A stretch of DNA of 64,000 bases, from contig NZ_CP162495.1 of NCBI RefSeq assembly GCF_040939125.1, forward strand, positions 2,418,001-2,482,000. The letters run 5' to 3'. Position numbers and translations under genes: made by a program. A model generated the notes under the pieces. The model was not told the origin of the DNA. It ran no database searches and saw only the letters and a list, made by a program, of their open reading frames with translations. Positions 52,519-61,985 of this stretch are shown here, piece after piece (positions within the stretch are counted from its first letter, which is position 1; each line of letters begins with the position of its first letter). The stretch comes from Clostridium sp. BJN0013. Lineage in GTDB: Bacteria; Bacillota; Clostridia; Clostridiales; Clostridiaceae.

Positions 52519-53574
52519 CTATTTTAGTATTTTACACAACCTTTCTATAACAGCTTCATTTTCTTCTCTACTTCCCACTGTTATTCTTAAAAAATCTTTA
52601 AGTCTTCCCTGTTTATAATTTCTCACAACTATTTTATTTTCAAGGAGATATTTATACACAAATTCTGCATCTTTAAATTTTATAAGTATAAAATTTGCAC
52701 AGGTAGGATATAATTTGATTTCCTTAAAAGTGCTTAATTTATCTACCAAAAAGCTCCTTTCACTCTTTATCTTTTCCAGAGAATTATTTATATAGTCTAT
52801 TTCTTCAAGTACAGCTTCACCTATAGCCTGGGTTACAGAGCTTACATTAAAAGGGGGCTTTGCTTTTTTTATCTCATTTAACATAAAGGAGTTAGTAATT
52901 AAAAATCCCAATCTTATGGCAGCTGAAGCCATAGCCTTGGAGCAAGTTCTAAGTACTATAAGATTTTCATATTCATATATGCTATCCACTATACTTTCTT
53001 CATGAAATTCAACATAGGCCTCATCTATAACTACTGCACAATTACATCCATTTAATATTTTAAAGATCTGCTCTCTCTTTAAAACTTTTCCCGTAGGATT
53101 ATTGGGATTTGATAGGAATAATACCTTTACTCTCTCCTTATTTATGCTATCTATAAGTTTATCCACATCCAGATTGAATTCTTCATCCAGCTGAAAAACT
53201 AAAACCCTGCCTCCTCCTATTTCTGCATAGTTTCCATACATAGAAAAATCAGGTTCTACAGTCATTATATTTTCATTTTTATCTACCAATGCAGCTATGA
53301 TAATCTGTATAAGTTCATCTGAACCATTTCCCGCCATTATATTTTCTCTGTTTATGCCAACATATTTAGAATATGCCTCACATACTTTTTCTGCCCCGGC
53401 ATCGGGATATCTGTTAAAATGTACCTTATTTACTTTATCTAATATTTTCTGCATCATATAATCATCTAGTTTTAAAAAACTCTCATTGGCATCCAATTTT
53501 ATCTCATAATCTAATTTAGGTACAGTATAGGGTACAAAATTTTGAAGACTTTGTTTAAATAATCTCTCTATCAT
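52519..53574 (-). CDS. hisC: HisC, histidinol-phosphate aminotransferase
   Basis: PLP fold-type I aminotransferase. It has LDANESFLKLD and FNRYPDAGAEKV near the N-terminus, AGNGSDELIQIII, SNPNNPTGKVL, VIDEAYVEF, and the PLP lysine in RTCSKAMASAAIRLG near residue 215. The 351-residue length and operon position make the assignment firm. Confidence 0.97.
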   Translation of the reverse strand: MIERLFKQSLQNFVPYTVPKLDYEIKLDANESFLKLDDYMMQKILDKVNKVHFNRYPDAGAEKVCEAYSKYVGINRENIMAGNGSDELIQIIIAALVDKNENIMTVEPDFSMYGNYAEIGGGRVLVFQLDEEFNLDVDKLIDSINKERVKVLFLSNPNNPTGKVLKREQIFKILNGCNCAVVIDEAYVEFHEESIVDSIYEYENLIVLRTCSKAMASAAIRLGFLITNSFMLNEIKKAKPPFNVSSVTQAIGEAVLEEIDYINNSLEKIKSERSFLVDKLSTFKEIKLYPTCANFILIKFKDAEFVYKYLLENKIVVRNYKQGRLKDFLRITVGSREENEAVIERLCKILK

Positions 53575-53590
53575 AATTTCCTCTCTCCTT

Positions 53591-54898
53591 CTAAGCCTTA
53601 TTCCTCACTATTATTGAATTTGCATGTGCCGTAAGTCCTTCTCCCTGGGCCAATTTTATAATTTTATCTCCTATTTCTAAAAGTGCTTTCTCCGAATAAT
53701 GCGTAAAACTGGATTTTTTTATAAAATTATCTACAGACAAAGGTGAAAAAAATCTTGCTGTACCACTGGTAGGTAATACATGGTTAGGTCCCGCCATATA
53801 ATCCCCTAAAGGTTCCGGTGAGAAATCTCCTAAGAATATGGAACCTGCATTTTTTATATCCCCCAGTACTAAAAAAGGCTCCTTTGTGCAAATTTCCAGA
53901 TGTTCTGGAGCTATTTTATTGGATATGTCTACAGCTTCTTCTATACTTTTTACTAACATTATAACTCCATGATCTTTTAAGGATTTTTTTATCATACCTT
54001 TTCTTTCTAAGTGTTCTATCTGTTTTTCAAGTTCCTTTTTTACTTCTTCAGCTAAATCTTCTGAAGTAGTAATAAGTACAGAGGAAGCCATTAAATCATG
54101 TTCCGCCTGTGACATTAAGTCTGCTGCCAGATAGGGCGCCTTTGCCCCCTCATCTGCAATTATCAATATTTCACTAGGTCCTGCTATCATATCTATATCT
54201 ACATAACCATATACACTTTTTTTAGCCATAGCTACAAATACATTCCCAGGGCCTACTATTTTGTCCACTTTATTAATACTCTCGGTACCAAAAGCCAGTG
54301 CACCTACAGCCTGAGCTCCTCCCACTTTATATACCTTATTTACCCCTGATATATCTGCAGCCACCAAAATATTGGGATTTATAGTTCCATCTTTCATAGG
54401 AGGCGTAACCATGATAATTTCTTCTACTCCGGCTACCTTAGCTGGAATAGTATTCATAAGTACGGAAGATGGATATGCTGCCCTTCCCCCAGGCACATAT
54501 ATACCTACCTTTTCCAAAGGCCTTACCTGTTGCCCAAGTATTATTCCATCTTCTTTTGTAATCATCCAGGAATTTCTTTTCTGCTTCTGGTGAAAAAACA
54601 TTATATTTTCAGAAGCTGTCTTTAGTGCTTCTATAAACTCACCTTCTGCTAACCTATAAGCCTCTTCTATTTCTCTTTGAGTTACCTGTATATTTTCTTT
54701 TGTCACCTTATCACTGTCAAATTTATTAGTATATTCTATAAGTGCGGTATCTCCTTTTTTCTTAACTTGCTCAAGTATTTCATTTACTTCTAAAATTACA
54801 TTGTTATGTGCTTCTTCCTCTTTGTTTCTAAGTTCATAAAAATATTTTTTCCCCTCTTTTGTGTTTGCTTTTATAATGCTTATGATTTCTTCTTTCAT
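53591..54898 (-). CDS. hisD: HisD, histidinol dehydrogenase
   Basis: Zinc- and NAD-dependent enzyme for the last two oxidations to histidine. ATG 54898 behind AGGAGGAG gives 435 residues (MKEEIISIIKANTKEG). Visible are VYVPGGRAAYPSSVLMNTIPA, VGGAQAVGALAFGTESI, IAGPSEILIIAD, the zinc-site QAEHDLMASS and PEHLEICT. An earlier in-frame ATG would overlap hisG and lacks a ribosome site. Confidence 0.97.
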   Translation of the reverse strand: MKEEIISIIKANTKEGKKYFYELRNKEEEAHNNVILEVNEILEQVKKKGDTALIEYTNKFDSDKVTKENIQVTQREIEEAYRLAEGEFIEALKTASENIMFFHQKQKRNSWMITKEDGIILGQQVRPLEKVGIYVPGGRAAYPSSVLMNTIPAKVAGVEEIIMVTPPMKDGTINPNILVAADISGVNKVYKVGGAQAVGALAFGTESINKVDKIVGPGNVFVAMAKKSVYGYVDIDMIAGPSEILIIADEGAKAPYLAADLMSQAEHDLMASSVLITTSEDLAEEVKKELEKQIEHLERKGMIKKSLKDHGVIMLVKSIEEAVDISNKIAPEHLEICTKEPFLVLGDIKNAGSIFLGDFSPEPLGDYMAGPNHVLPTSGTARFFSPLSVDNFIKKSSFTHYSEKALLEIGDKIIKLAQGEGLTAHANSIIVRNKA

Positions 54899-54908
54899 GG
54901 TGCTCCTC

Positions 54909-55568
54909 CTATCTTGCAGCTTTTTCCATTTCATTTATTTGCATTTGCACCTTATTTATTATTCTCTCTATCTCATCTTTTTTCATTTTCATGCTGGCCA
55001 TATTAACTATCATCCTTGCGCTTATACTGCATATATCTTTATAGATAACAAGACCATTTTCTTTTAAGGTGCTGCCTGTTTCCACTATATCTACTATGGC
55101 ATCTGCAAGCCCTAGTATAGGTGCCAGCTCCACAGAACCTTCTATTTTTATAATTTCTACATCCTGTCCTAGCTTTCTAAAATAACTCCTTGCTACATTT
55201 GGATATTTAGTAGCAATTTTTTTTCTGTTATATCCTGAATAAAAATCAGAATTCTTAAGACCAGCCAATGAAAATTTGCATTTTCCAAATCCCAAATCCA
55301 ATACTTCATAAAAGTTTTTATCCTGTTCAAGTAAAGTATCTTTTCCAACTATTCCTATGTCCACTACCCCATGCTCTACATAAGTAAGCACATCAGGAGC
55401 TTTAACCAGTACAAAATCTATATTACTTTCCATATTGTGAAAAATAAGTTTTCTCCCCTTATTTATAATTTCACTGCAATCTATGCCAGCTCTCTCGAAT
55501 ATCTTTACAGCCTCTTTTTCTATTCTTCCTTTAGTTAGAGCTATTTTAATTTTTCTTTCACTATCCAT
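54909..55568 (-). CDS. hisG: HisG, ATP phosphoribosyltransferase (short form)
   Basis: First committed step of histidine synthesis. The 219 residues ([20 protein letters not shown]) are the short form lacking the C-terminal regulatory domain, so activity depends on HisZ, encoded just upstream. The PRPP-binding loop is [18 protein letters not shown] near residue 160. [15 protein letters not shown] and [14 protein letters not shown] are also typical. Confidence 0.97.
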   Translation of the reverse strand: MDSERKIKIALTKGRIEKEAVKIFERAGIDCSEIINKGRKLIFHNMESNIDFVLVKAPDVLTYVEHGVVDIGIVGKDTLLEQDKNFYEVLDLGFGKCKFSLAGLKNSDFYSGYNRKKIATKYPNVARSYFRKLGQDVEIIKIEGSVELAPILGLADAIVDIVETGSTLKENGLVIYKDICSISARMIVNMASMKMKKDEIERIINKVQMQINEMEKAAR

Positions 55569-55642
55569 ATCAATTTCTCCATTTCTTTAAATATCTAAAA
55601 ACAGACAACAAACCAGATATCAATTATTTACTTTTAAACACC

Positions 55643-56818
55643 TTATATCTTTAAGAACTTCATGCTTTTGTTATATGCATATTCTCTAGCCTCTTTTTCT
55701 TCATCAAAATGGGTAATTTCTGCAACTACTCCTTTCTCTCTAAGGCTTTGTGCCCTTTCATATGCCTTTTTGAAATCTTGTTTGTTGTAATAAACAAGTA
55801 CTCTTTCATCATTTTTATCAGAAAACTTTCCATTTGTCTGAAGGGATTTAATTATTCCGTCTACATCTATAGCAAATCCCGTAGCTGGCTTATTTTCTCC
55901 AAATTGTGCTATCAAATTATCATATCTTCCTCCACTTAGTATATTTCCTCCAAACCCCTGAGTATACCCTCTAAATATTATCCCAGTATAATAATCTATA
56001 TGGTACACCATTCCTAAATCTACCGCTAGATATTCTCCAAGTCCTATACTCTTTACAATTTCATATACCTTTTTAACATCTTCTAAAGCTTTTATAGCCC
56101 TTTTATTATCAGTAAGACAAGAAGCCTTTTCAATTATCTCTATACCTCCAAATAACTTTGGAAGTTCTTTTAAAATATTCAAAGAACTTTCTTCAAACTT
56201 ATCTTTATTTTCATGAAGAATTTGATTCAACGCAGTGAAATTCTTACTATCTATGCTTTCTCTCAACTTTTCTTTCTCTTCATAATCAAGATTTGCACCT
56301 TCCAACAATGCCTTAAACATCTCTGCATGGCCAAGCTCTATTTTAAAATTTTCAAGTCCACAATTTAAAAGAGCCGTTATTCCCATTATAATCACTTCTG
56401 CATCTGCATTAATATTCTTTACTCCTATCACTTCCACCCCTGATTGAGTTATTTCACTATTCTTGCCATTTAAACTCTCATTAACTCTATATACATTTGA
56501 AGTATAACAAAGCCTTAAAGGATAAACTGCATCTTTTAACTTAGTTCCCACGATTCTTGCAATAGGGGTGGTCATGTCTGCCCTTAAAGCCAATATTCTA
56601 CCTTGATTGTCAATTAATTTATATATCTTTTCCTGGGGCAAAGTTGAATTTTCTATATTAAATACATCATAGAATTCTAAAGTGGGTGACTTCACTTCTA
56701 AGAATCCACTATTTATATAAATTTCTCTCAATATATTTTCTATCTCTACTTTCTTTTTACATTCTTGAAATAAAATATCCTTCGTTCCTTCTGGTATATA
56801 TTTTCTCCAATTAGCCAT
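55643..56818 (-). CDS. hisZ: HisZ, regulatory subunit of ATP phosphoribosyltransferase
   Basis: Catalytically inactive histidyl-tRNA synthetase paralog that binds short HisG and confers histidine feedback. ATG 56818 preceded by GGAAGTGA gives 391 residues (MANWRKYIPEGTKDILF). The class II core is visible in LRADMTTPIARIV, YTSNVYRVN and YTGIIFRGYTQGFGGNILSGGRYDNL. Its C-terminus (RVLVYYNKQDFKKAYERAQ) is a shortened anticodon-like region. First gene of the operon. Confidence 0.95.
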   Translation of the reverse strand: MANWRKYIPEGTKDILFQECKKKVEIENILREIYINSGFLEVKSPTLEFYDVFNIENSTLPQEKIYKLIDNQGRILALRADMTTPIARIVGTKLKDAVYPLRLCYTSNVYRVNESLNGKNSEITQSGVEVIGVKNINADAEVIIMGITALLNCGLENFKIELGHAEMFKALLEGANLDYEEKEKLRESIDSKNFTALNQILHENKDKFEESSLNILKELPKLFGGIEIIEKASCLTDNKRAIKALEDVKKVYEIVKSIGLGEYLAVDLGMVYHIDYYTGIIFRGYTQGFGGNILSGGRYDNLIAQFGENKPATGFAIDVDGIIKSLQTNGKFSDKNDERVLVYYNKQDFKKAYERAQSLREKGVVAEITHFDEEKEAREYAYNKSMKFLKI

Positions 56819-56881
56819 AGAAATCACTTCCTTGTTTTATTACTTTAATTCAATGTAGTACTAAATTAAATTATTAATGTT

Positions 56882-56910
56882 ATTGTATCAGTTAATATTA
56901 AAAATGGCAA
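56882..56910 (-). promoter_or_regulatory. his operon promoter
   Basis: TTGCCA (56905-56910), a 17-base spacer and TACAAT (56882-56887) on the minus strand, about 65 bases before hisZ. The short leader shows no T-box or attenuator. Confidence 0.65.
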
Positions 56911-57032
56911 CACATAAATTTAATATTTAAAGTTATGTATCACTAATTAAGTTAACAGCTTGACATCCCTATAAGAGCATGGTACTAGTGGCGCCACTGG
57001 CACACTGAGCCAACTGCATTTGTGTAAACTTA

Positions 57033-57061
57033 ACAAAGGTTAGGTTCCCCCTAACCTTTGT
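57033..57061. other. Perfect hairpin upstream of the his operon
   Basis: ACAAAGGTTAGG (57033-57044) pairs exactly with CCTAACCTTTGT (57050-57061) around TTCCC. No T run follows. It lies right at the edge of the IS4-type remnant and may be tied to the insertion history. A second palindrome AGTGGCGCCACT is nearby at about 56987-56998. Confidence 0.5.
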
Positions 57062-57065
57062 ACGG

Positions 57066-57290
57066 TACAATATTAATAAAAGATGTTACTTGCTATTTTG
57101 GAGAAAACTCTTCTAAAACTGAAAATAGATTTAGAGTTATTGAATTTCATGATTTCTATGGAAAATCCATAAGGGTACATACTAATTTAATGGCTATTAC
57201 ACCTGAAAAAATTGCAGATATTTATAAAGAAAAAGGAAAGTTGACCACTTTCTTAGATTTATAAAGCAAAATTTGAACGTTATTGCATTT
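57066..57290 (+). pseudogene. Remnant of IS4-type transposase (copy 1 relative)
   Basis: About 75 codons closely matching the middle of the transposase at 34420-34640: IKDVTCYFGENSSKTENRFR and LMAITPEKIADIYKE. A small deletion after YKE shifts the frame; the bases beyond still match (AAGCAAAATTTGAACGTTA near 57267). Both ends of the element are lost, and neither inverted repeat was found. Confidence 0.88.
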
Positions 57291-57391
57291 TACGGAATTA
57301 ATTCCTTAAATTTTATAATTTTATTTTATCTAAAACTTCATAAATTGTCCAAAATTGTTAGAGATTCAAGAGATACATTATTCTACACAAC

Positions 57392-58354
57392 CTACAAATT
57401 ACTAATAAATTTGGTTATTTGAATTTTTTCTAACTTTGTCAGTAATGTCTTATTTTCTTTACTAGTTTTATAACTTGCAATTAAATCCCTACTATCTCCA
57501 TTTGGAATTAGCTTTTCCCTTACTTTTAAATATTTTTCTAAATCACTGTAATATTTAGAAAAAAATGCACTATAGTTTTCCATATTAGTCTTTATATAGA
57601 TTTCCACAAACTTACCCTTACCAAAGGTAGCCCCATTTATCATATTCTGATTTATCATAAACCTGAAATCGGATGGCTGGGATTTATAAACCTTTGTAAT
57701 TTGGATTTTATTAGATATGACTTCTGTAATATTAAGACAAATATTCGAGTAAAATTCTGTAATTGGACTTTGTGATTCATAAAGATAAATAGTGATTCCA
57801 TTAAAAAATTTGACAAACTTCTTATATAACTTACACAACTTTACCGATACAGTATAGTGATCTTTATGTGTATCTAGCAGACACGGCATAAAAATTGTAT
57901 CCGGTTTTACAAGTTTTATAACATCCTTAATATCATCCTCAATATCACTTTCATACAAATTTCCATCCTCGCCATTTAAAAAGAATAGACTATCCTTTCT
58001 AAGTCCGATTAAAGATGCTATTGTTAAAGCTTCATTTCTTCTTTCCTTTATGATATCGGTTCTACTGCTTTTACTCCCCAATCCACCACTATCTGTCAAA
58101 TAACATATGCTTACATTCTTGTTTGTTGATAAATATTTTATTATAGCTCCGCCACATCCTATCATATCATCATCAATATGTGGAGCAAATATAAGAATAT
58201 TTTCACCCATAAGTGTACTGCAAAGCTGATTGTTTCGTTTAAACAACTCTGCATTTTTTAGTATATAATTATAAAAATAAATACGTCCTAATATATCATA
58301 AATTTTCAAGTATGATGGTTTTAATATTAATTTTATTTTTCTGAATGACATCAT
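57392..58354 (-). CDS. PIG-L/LmbE-family deacetylase
   Basis: Zinc-dependent N-deacetylase of N-acetylglucosamine-containing substrates (family includes MshB, BshB and PIG-L). The zinc motif is ILIFAPHIDDDMIGCGG near residue 55, with third ligand DTHKDHYTVSVKL near 155 and YLTDSGGLG. It is 320 residues, longer than BshB, with an N-terminal basic amphipathic stretch (residues 1-40) and a C-terminal tail. Two adjacent ATGs occur; the second (58351) has better spacing from GGAGG. It is 15 bases from a GNAT gene, suggesting that the two act together on a surface glycan or glycolipid. Confidence 0.87.
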   Translation of the reverse strand: MMSFRKIKLILKPSYLKIYDILGRIYFYNYILKNAELFKRNNQLCSTLMGENILIFAPHIDDDMIGCGGAIIKYLSTNKNVSICYLTDSGGLGSKSSRTDIIKERRNEALTIASLIGLRKDSLFFLNGEDGNLYESDIEDDIKDVIKLVKPDTIFMPCLLDTHKDHYTVSVKLCKLYKKFVKFFNGITIYLYESQSPITEFYSNICLNITEVISNKIQITKVYKSQPSDFRFMINQNMINGATFGKGKFVEIYIKTNMENYSAFFSKYYSDLEKYLKVREKLIPNGDSRDLIASYKTSKENKTLLTKLEKIQITKFISNL

Positions 58355-58369
58355 GATTCCTCCGTTTAA

Positions 58370-59410
58370 CTACGCAGTGTCAGCATCACCCCCACAAATC
58401 CTCCAAAGACTTAAATCATTAATAGATTCTAGTTTCTCATTAAATGCCTTAATTATAAAATATAACTTCACTTTTCTTTTAATAAATTTATTCTTTTTTA
58501 ATATCCTTTTTAGATGTTCATTTCCTACATCCCACATTTCAATATAATCAAGACCCTTATTAGTATAATAGTTACTTATCAAGTTGAAGTATGTACTTGT
58601 TTCCTTATTCTCCTTAGAAAAATATTCTACGATTTTCCCTGATTTTCTTCCACAAATATTATCAATTCTTATAACAAAAACAGCATAGATACTTTTTTCA
58701 TTCTTTATAAGTACTGTTTCATATCTGCATTCTGGTTTATCTAGGTACTTCCACTTAATATAATCTCTATTTTTATCTAGATGTATGTAATTCTTGTTAG
58801 CTTCATTTATGAAGCTCAAAATATTGCTTTGTAACAAATCAGCTTCTTCTATATTAAATTTATCACCACTATACTTAGGTAACTTTGTGTAAAAGTTTAA
58901 CACTTTTCCAATAATATTTAAACCAGGTTTATCGCCCAGCTTCCCCCTAAGCATCGCTTCATAATTAAGAACCTTTACATATAGATTTATTTTATAAAGG
59001 CTATCAAATCCAAGCTTTAAAAGTCCTGGGTAAGAGTTACTGTTTGCAAATGCAAAAATCCCATTATATCCACTATTTTTTAAATCTTCTAATGCAAATC
59101 CTATACTCTTTTTAAATAAACCCTTACCCCTATATTCCTTTGATACCATTGTATCCCCAAGTTGTACTACATCATATTTATTTCCATTGTAAACAAGCTT
59201 AGTGACAAAAAAAGAACTTGCTCCAATTATTTTTTTTTCTCCATTAACCACAAGATATATTATTGGATTTTGATTTATTGACATATTCATACTATGTTTC
59301 CATCTAAAAAAATTTTTATCTATATTTTTACAATAAACAGATTTATATAAATTTTTATAATCTTCAAAATCATCATCACTATATTTTCTAAATAAAAAGC
59401 TATCATCCAT
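58370..59410 (-). CDS. GNAT-family acyltransferase
   Basis: 346-residue acetyltransferase-fold protein. The acetyl-CoA binding region is VSKEYRGKGLFKKSIGFALE near residue 90-110, and the second conserved segment is AFANSNSYPGLLKLGFDSL. A second GNAT-like half seems to follow (about 180-330, HLDKNRDYIKWKYLDKPECR), as in the double-domain proteins that sit in polysaccharide clusters. ATG 59410 follows GGAGGATATTTTTT. It precedes the LmbE deacetylase on the same strand; a deacetylate-then-acylate remodelling pair is a reasonable inference. Confidence 0.82.
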   Translation of the reverse strand: MDDSFLFRKYSDDDFEDYKNLYKSVYCKNIDKNFFRWKHSMNMSINQNPIIYLVVNGEKKIIGASSFFVTKLVYNGNKYDVVQLGDTMVSKEYRGKGLFKKSIGFALEDLKNSGYNGIFAFANSNSYPGLLKLGFDSLYKINLYVKVLNYEAMLRGKLGDKPGLNIIGKVLNFYTKLPKYSGDKFNIEEADLLQSNILSFINEANKNYIHLDKNRDYIKWKYLDKPECRYETVLIKNEKSIYAVFVIRIDNICGRKSGKIVEYFSKENKETSTYFNLISNYYTNKGLDYIEMWDVGNEHLKRILKKNKFIKRKVKLYFIIKAFNEKLESINDLSLWRICGGDADTA

Positions 59411-59651
59411 AAAAAATATCCTCCATATATTGTTTTTTCTAGGTTGATATTATATAACCACACTATAAGGCTTAGATTTAATTTTCTTACATAGTGGAAT
59501 AAGTCAATTAAATTAGTATCACAAATATAATGATACACTATTTTGAAACATATATGTAGATTTGTATTTTATTTTATCCCAAAAAATCGAAAAATTATCA
59601 AATTTGAGTTTGGAAGAAAATTTTATTTATAAAAAAATAGAAAAAATACAT

Positions 59652-59831
59652 TTAATTGCCTTTTTTCAATCCTTCATAAAATTCTTCATAGCTTAAGGAC
59701 TTTCCAAAACTATCTTCATAATCCTTACCCTTGAAGTTACAGATTAGACCCAAAAAAGGGATTTTCCTTTTCGTAATAAAACTACCTGACAAATCACAAC
59801 TTGCATCTGTCATAATTATAGGTTTTGTCAT
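59652..59831 (-). pseudogene. Truncated DegV family gene (N-terminus only)
   Basis: 59 codons from ATG 59831 behind GGGGGAGA: MTKPIIMTDASCDLSGSFIT then KDYEDSFGKSLSYEEFYEGL. It matches the start of DegV fatty-acid-binding proteins (normally about 280 residues), then stops at an in-frame TAA where SKPTTS-like residues would follow. No continuation is seen downstream in any frame. Confidence 0.75.
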
Positions 59832-59932
59832 CCACACATCTCCCCCCAGCATAATATAACCATAGGTATTTAAAATAAACAATAAATTACAATAATTTGT
59901 TTATATCAAATTCTAGCGGACAATCTATTTCC

Positions 59933-61321
59933 TTAATCTTCTATTATCGACTTAGATAATAATGGAATTCCCAAAACTACCTTTGCACCGCCAATTTGTT
60001 CAGAATTTGATAGTTTCATAACCCCGCCATGTAGCTTTATAAACGAACTTGTAATAAATAGTCCCATACCATAATGGTTCTTTGAAATTCTACTCTTGTC
60101 TCCCCTATAAAATTGCTCTGCTGCAAATTGCAGTTCTTCCTCTGAAAATCCATGTCCATTGTCTTCAATTGAAAACTCAAGTTCATTTTTACATCCATAA
60201 ATTTTCAAAATCAATTTTCCAAACTCTGGGGAGTACTCAATTGCATTTGAAATCACATTCATAATAGCTCTATATAAAAGTTCTTCATCCCCATAAAAAA
60301 ATTCAGGTGCACTTTCCACTTCACTTATAAGCTCAAGATTTTTTTCAGAAGCTAATGCACTTTCCTTATCTACAATTTTTCTAAAGAATGCTTCTGTCCT
60401 TATTTTACCCTGCTTTAAAACCAGTATATCCTCTGACTTTGTAATATCTATAAGAAGTTTCAAGTACTTTTCAATTTCATCTGCGCTTTTTAAAATATAG
60501 TCATTATATTTCATATTATCTGCTTCAATACTGATTTCCTTGATTAATTCCGCATTTCCCTTTATTATGGTAAGAGGTGTCTTTATATCATGTGCCAATG
60601 TAGAAATTTGATTTTTCTTTAATTTTTCCATATTCCACTGTTTTTCTAAGGATTCCTTTAAAGCATTTTTCATGTCATTTAAAGAATCAATTACTTCTTC
60701 AATTTCACGAATATCAGAATGTTTAGGCTCAAAATCAAGATCCTTTCTCTTTATGTTATCTGAAACTTCAATTAAAACTTTAATCTCTTTAGAGAGGTAT
60801 TTTCCAAATACCACTGCCAGCAGCACAACTTCTCCTACCAATAATATCAAAAGTAAAACTACTCCTAACAATTCCACATTTGCCAAATGTTTTCTAATTA
60901 AAGGTGATTTAAATTGTGCCTTGATAGAATATTGAATAATGCAAATGTCTTTTTTTCTATGAAATACACTAAGATAACCATCTCCAAAAATAATGTTTTG
61001 ATTATTCTTTATGGCAGTCCATGCTTCTTTAGCTTGTTTAGTCGTAAAATTTCCATAAAGCAACTTACCATCTTCATTATATACACCATAACTGCAGCCA
61101 TAAGGTATTAAATTGGAAGTCACCTTATCTGCCTTCAAGATTGCACTTCTGTTTCCTTCAATCTTATGTTCAGAATAATTAGCAGGTAATATAATGTTAT
61201 TTTCAAGCATTAAATAAAATACAAAAGCATACAAAACTATAAGTAATATCGCTGCAATACCAAAACATATAATATATCTGATAAATATGCCCCTTAAATT
61301 TTTCTTAACTTTTAAGACCAT
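59933..61321 (-). CDS. Sensor histidine kinase, lantibiotic/cationic-peptide type
   Basis: Membrane kinase of 462 residues: helices at about 13-38 and 150-172 flanking an extracellular loop of ~110 residues, then HAMP (about 173-225). The dimerisation domain has phosphoacceptor His in STALHDI-type form (ISTLAHDIKTPLTIIKG) near residue 245, and the ATPase domain has NVISNAIEYSP, DNGHGFSEEE and GMGLFITSSFIKLHGG. The His-Asp-Ile-Lys box and layout fit the group that serves lantibiotic ABC exporters (CprK, NsrK, SpaK-like). Its ATG overlaps the regulator gene by 10 bases. Confidence 0.88.
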   Translation of the reverse strand: MVLKVKKNLRGIFIRYIICFGIAAILLIVLYAFVFYLMLENNIILPANYSEHKIEGNRSAILKADKVTSNLIPYGCSYGVYNEDGKLLYGNFTTKQAKEAWTAIKNNQNIIFGDGYLSVFHRKKDICIIQYSIKAQFKSPLIRKHLANVELLGVVLLLILLVGEVVLLAVVFGKYLSKEIKVLIEVSDNIKRKDLDFEPKHSDIREIEEVIDSLNDMKNALKESLEKQWNMEKLKKNQISTLAHDIKTPLTIIKGNAELIKEISIEADNMKYNDYILKSADEIEKYLKLLIDITKSEDILVLKQGKIRTEAFFRKIVDKESALASEKNLELISEVESAPEFFYGDEELLYRAIMNVISNAIEYSPEFGKLILKIYGCKNELEFSIEDNGHGFSEEELQFAAEQFYRGDKSRISKNHYGMGLFITSSFIKLHGGVMKLSNSEQIGGAKVVLGIPLLSKSIIED

Positions 61322-61971
61322 TTATATCCAATCCCCCAAACTGTTTCAATTGGAGATATGCCCACCCTTGCAAACTTCGCCCTTATATTTTTTATATGTT
61401 CAACAATAGCTGAACTGTCACTTTCACCGTCAAAACCAAATACAGCCTCATATATTTTTTCCTTTGAAAACACCTGCCCATGATTTATAGCAAGGAATTC
61501 ACTTATTTCATATTCACTTTTTGTCAGAGAAACCTGTTTTTCTTCTATAAACACTTCTTTTGCTGAAACTTTAAATCTTACCCCAGATACAATAAAACTA
61601 TTGTGTTTCTCCCTGTGTTCCCTTCTAAGATGTGCTGCCACCCTCCAGCGAAGTTCATTAATTCCAAATGGCTTCGTAATATAGTCATCACCACCCATGA
61701 CGAGTCCTTTTACAATGTCTTCCTCCATAGTCTTTGCAGTCAGGAACAAAATAGGACAATCTACTAGGTCACGAATGTTCTTACAAAGAGTGAACCCGTC
61801 TATACCCGGCATCATAACATCCAGTAAAATCAAATCATAATCCAAACACCTTTCAACAGGGAAGGATAAAAAATCACAAATAGTGGTAACCCTGTGTCCT
61901 TCTCTTGAAAGTGCTACTTTTATAACTTCAAGAATTCCCTCTTCATCATCAATTGCCAGTATATTCGCCAT
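61312..61971 (-). CDS. OmpR-family response regulator
   Basis: 219-residue regulator. The receiver domain starts MANILAIDDEEGILEVI, with phospho-acceptor Asp in DLILLDVMMPGIDGF and Lys in DDYITKPFGINELRWRV. The winged helix covers about 130-218 and ends TVWGIGYKWS. It is encoded between the permeases and its cognate kinase, so it most likely activates the transporter operon when peptide antibiotics are present. Confidence 0.9.
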   Translation of the reverse strand: MANILAIDDEEGILEVIKVALSREGHRVTTICDFLSFPVERCLDYDLILLDVMMPGIDGFTLCKNIRDLVDCPILFLTAKTMEEDIVKGLVMGGDDYITKPFGINELRWRVAAHLRREHREKHNSFIVSGVRFKVSAKEVFIEEKQVSLTKSEYEISEFLAINHGQVFSKEKIYEAVFGFDGESDSSAIVEHIKNIRAKFARVGISPIETVWGIGYKWS

Positions 61972-61985
61972 ACTATCACTTCCAC

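Noticed and set aside
54806-55067. Hydrophobic plus-strand frames opposite hisD and hisG
   Set aside because: Antisense artefacts of AT-rich coding sequence, without start signals.
56940-57060. Attenuator or T-box for the his operon
   Set aside because: No T-box consensus GGGTGGNACCGCG, no run of His codons and no T tract after the hairpin.
59320-59538. Minus-strand frame of about 70 codons upstream of the GNAT gene
   Set aside because: It overlaps the start of the GNAT gene, is very rich in Ile, Tyr and Asn, and lacks a ribosome site.
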